DNA of 64,000 bases from NCBI GenBank assembly GCA_017501345.1, contig JAFVXC010000009.1:3658-67657 (forward strand). Reading direction: 5' to 3'. The stretch's first letter is position 1. Each line of letters opens with the position of its first letter. Shown here one piece after another: positions 63,139 through 64,000 of the stretch. Source of the stretch: Clostridia bacterium (GTDB lineage: Bacteria > Bacillota_A > Clostridia > Oscillospirales > CAG-272). Under the pieces are notes generated by a model, which saw only the letters and a list, made by a program, of their open reading frames with translations, did not search any database and was not told the DNA's origin. The translations under genes were made by a program, and so were the position numbers.

Positions 63139-63167
63139 TTGACAAGAAAAAAGGTATGTGCTATAAT
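63139..63167 (+). promoter_or_regulatory. rRNA promoter P1
   Basis: TTGACA (63139-63144), 17-bp spacer, TATAAT (63162-63167). Upstream is A-rich, fitting an UP element. Confidence 0.9.
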
Positions 63168-63291
63168 GTCAAGGCTGTCGCGAAAGCGGGGCAGAATACA
63201 CGAGCTTCGGACAAGCCGAAGGGTATTGAAAGCGGACAAACGGATCGAGAAAAAACCTCGAAAAAAATTTGAAAAACTTTTCAAAAACCTA

Positions 63292-63320
63292 TTGACAAGC
63301 CTGAAGCGATGTGGTATAAT
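63292..63320 (+). promoter_or_regulatory. rRNA promoter P2
   Basis: TTGACA (63292-63297), 17-bp spacer, TATAAT (63315-63320). Tandem promoters before 16S are usual for Firmicutes rrn operons. The leader from 63321 to 63544 contains GAAAATTGAACAAT, typical of such leaders. Confidence 0.9.
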
Positions 63321-63544
63321 AACAAGGTCGGCGCGAAAAGCGGGCGACGAACGGTCATTGAAAATTGAACAATAAGAGATAAAGTACAAAGCAACGACTT
63401 GCGGATCTACGGATCTGCGAATCAAAGATATGTGCGAAAGAATCTCGAACAATTCTAAAGAGAATTACTACTCAAACAAAGTAAAAGAGCTATCAATGCT
63501 CGAAAAGATTTTAGGCGGGGCTTCGGTTCTGCTTTGAATACAAT

Positions 63545-63891
63545 TTTTTCGAGAGTTTGATCCTGGCTCAGGATTAACGCTGGCGGCGTGCATAACACAT
63601 TCAAGTCGAACGGAGTGTAGCAATACACTTAGTGGCGGACGGGTGAGTAACGCGTGAGTAACCTGCCTTCAAGTGGGGAACAACAGTTGGAAACGACTGC
63701 TAATACCGACAATAATGCAACGGAATCGCATGATTCTGTTGCCAAAGGGCTGCAAGGCTTGCTTGAAGATGGACTCGCGTCCGATTAGGTAGTTGGTGGG
63801 GCAATGGCCTACCAAGCCGACGATCGGTAGCCGGACTGAGAGGTTGAACGGCCACATTGGAACTGAGATACGGTCCAGACTCCTACGGGAG
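63545..63891 (+). rRNA. 16S rRNA, 5' part only
   Basis: AGAGTTTGATCCTGGCTCAG begins at 63552 (E. coli position 8). Conserved blocks follow, such as GGCGGACGGGTGAGTAACGC and ACTCCTACGGGAG. Identity stops after 63891, where GCAGCAG is expected but CTGAGGATG is found. Only about 350 of 1500 nt remain. Confidence 0.92.
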
Positions 63892-63947
63892 CTGAGGATG
63901 AAGCAGTCGTGCTTATCCTTTGCGACATCGATACCCACACAAATCAT
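63892..63947 (-). pseudogene. IS110-family transposase, N-terminal 18 codons
   Basis: Reading from the ATG at 63947 on the minus strand gives MICVGIDVAKDKHDCFIL, the start of IS110-type DEDD transposases (first catalytic Asp in GIDVAKDK). GGAGG is about 9 nt upstream of it. The frame then runs into reverse 16S sequence, so the rest of the gene is missing. The 53 bp to the right (63948-64000) is the transposase upstream region. Confidence 0.82.
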
Positions 63948-64000
63948 GATGATGCCTCCAATGTTTTAATTTGATGCTGGTTCCACAGGACACTTTACTC

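Noticed and set aside
63669..63947. 92-residue minus-strand ORF as a complete small protein
   Set aside because: Only its first 18 codons are transposase-like; the rest is antisense to conserved 16S sequence, so it is a chimera.

Overview
The window looks like chromosome of an anaerobic, spore-forming member of class Clostridia (Bacillota). The grounds are a trimeric HydABC-type [FeFe] hydrogenase with no respiratory genes in view, sporulation and germination genes (ylbJ, yqfC, yqfD, gpr, spoIIE), a T-box leader, strong AGGAGG-type ribosome binding sites, vegetative TTGACA-17-TATAAT promoters and a Firmicutes-like 16S start. Genus cannot be fixed from what is here.

Layout. 1-1714: a tRNA-Thr/tRNA-Arg pair with promoter and terminator, then a duplicated copy of the tRNA-Arg tail that is split by a roughly 1 kb inverted-repeat-bounded insert carrying a small lipoprotein gene. 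1715-5317: lepA, hemW, smpB. 5422-9583 (minus): hydCBA. 9909-13338: three tandem GxDLY/SGNH hydrolase paralogues. 13358-14907: mini-RNase III, cyclophilin, a tiny ferredoxin-thioredoxin-reductase-like protein and thioredoxin. 14988-18143 (minus): ileS with a non-canonical signature motif. 18300-19460: repeat-rich DNA with a ribbon-helix-helix protein and an orphan ORF. 19479-22782 (minus): two response regulators, a histidine kinase and trmO. 23143-26726: a BspA-like surface lipoprotein, RNase Z, nagB and a DUF436 protein.

26730-35750 is a housekeeping and sporulation block: ylbJ divergent from yqfC-yqfD-phoH-ybeY-(membrane protein)-era-recO-mutS2. 35915-39317 holds a long PRPP synthetase, then an ECF sigma factor paired with a membrane-anchored serpin whose N-terminus looks like that of an anti-sigma partner; this is the most unusual functional unit here. 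39377-52500 (minus) is one apparently continuous branched-chain amino acid operon: promoter, T-box leader, leuA, ilvB, ilvN, ilvC, ilvD, leuC, leuD, leuB, a DUF815 ATPase, ilvA and ridA, ending at a strong hairpin. 52713-56347: recA-recX, an orphan sugar transferase and gpr. 56456-62996: a structured leader and a tail-anchored solute-binding lipoprotein, a SLOG-fold protein and spoIIE.

63139-64000 has tandem rRNA promoters and the first ~350 nt of a 16S gene, which then switches abruptly into the 5' part of an IS110-type transposase gene on the opposite strand. Both are multicopy sequences and neither is complete, so the end of the window may be an assembly misjoin. Small repeat families recur throughout: CTCCCTCCGGGAGGGAG elements, GTAGGGGCG inverted repeats and AAACTTCTTGCAAGAAGTTT elements.
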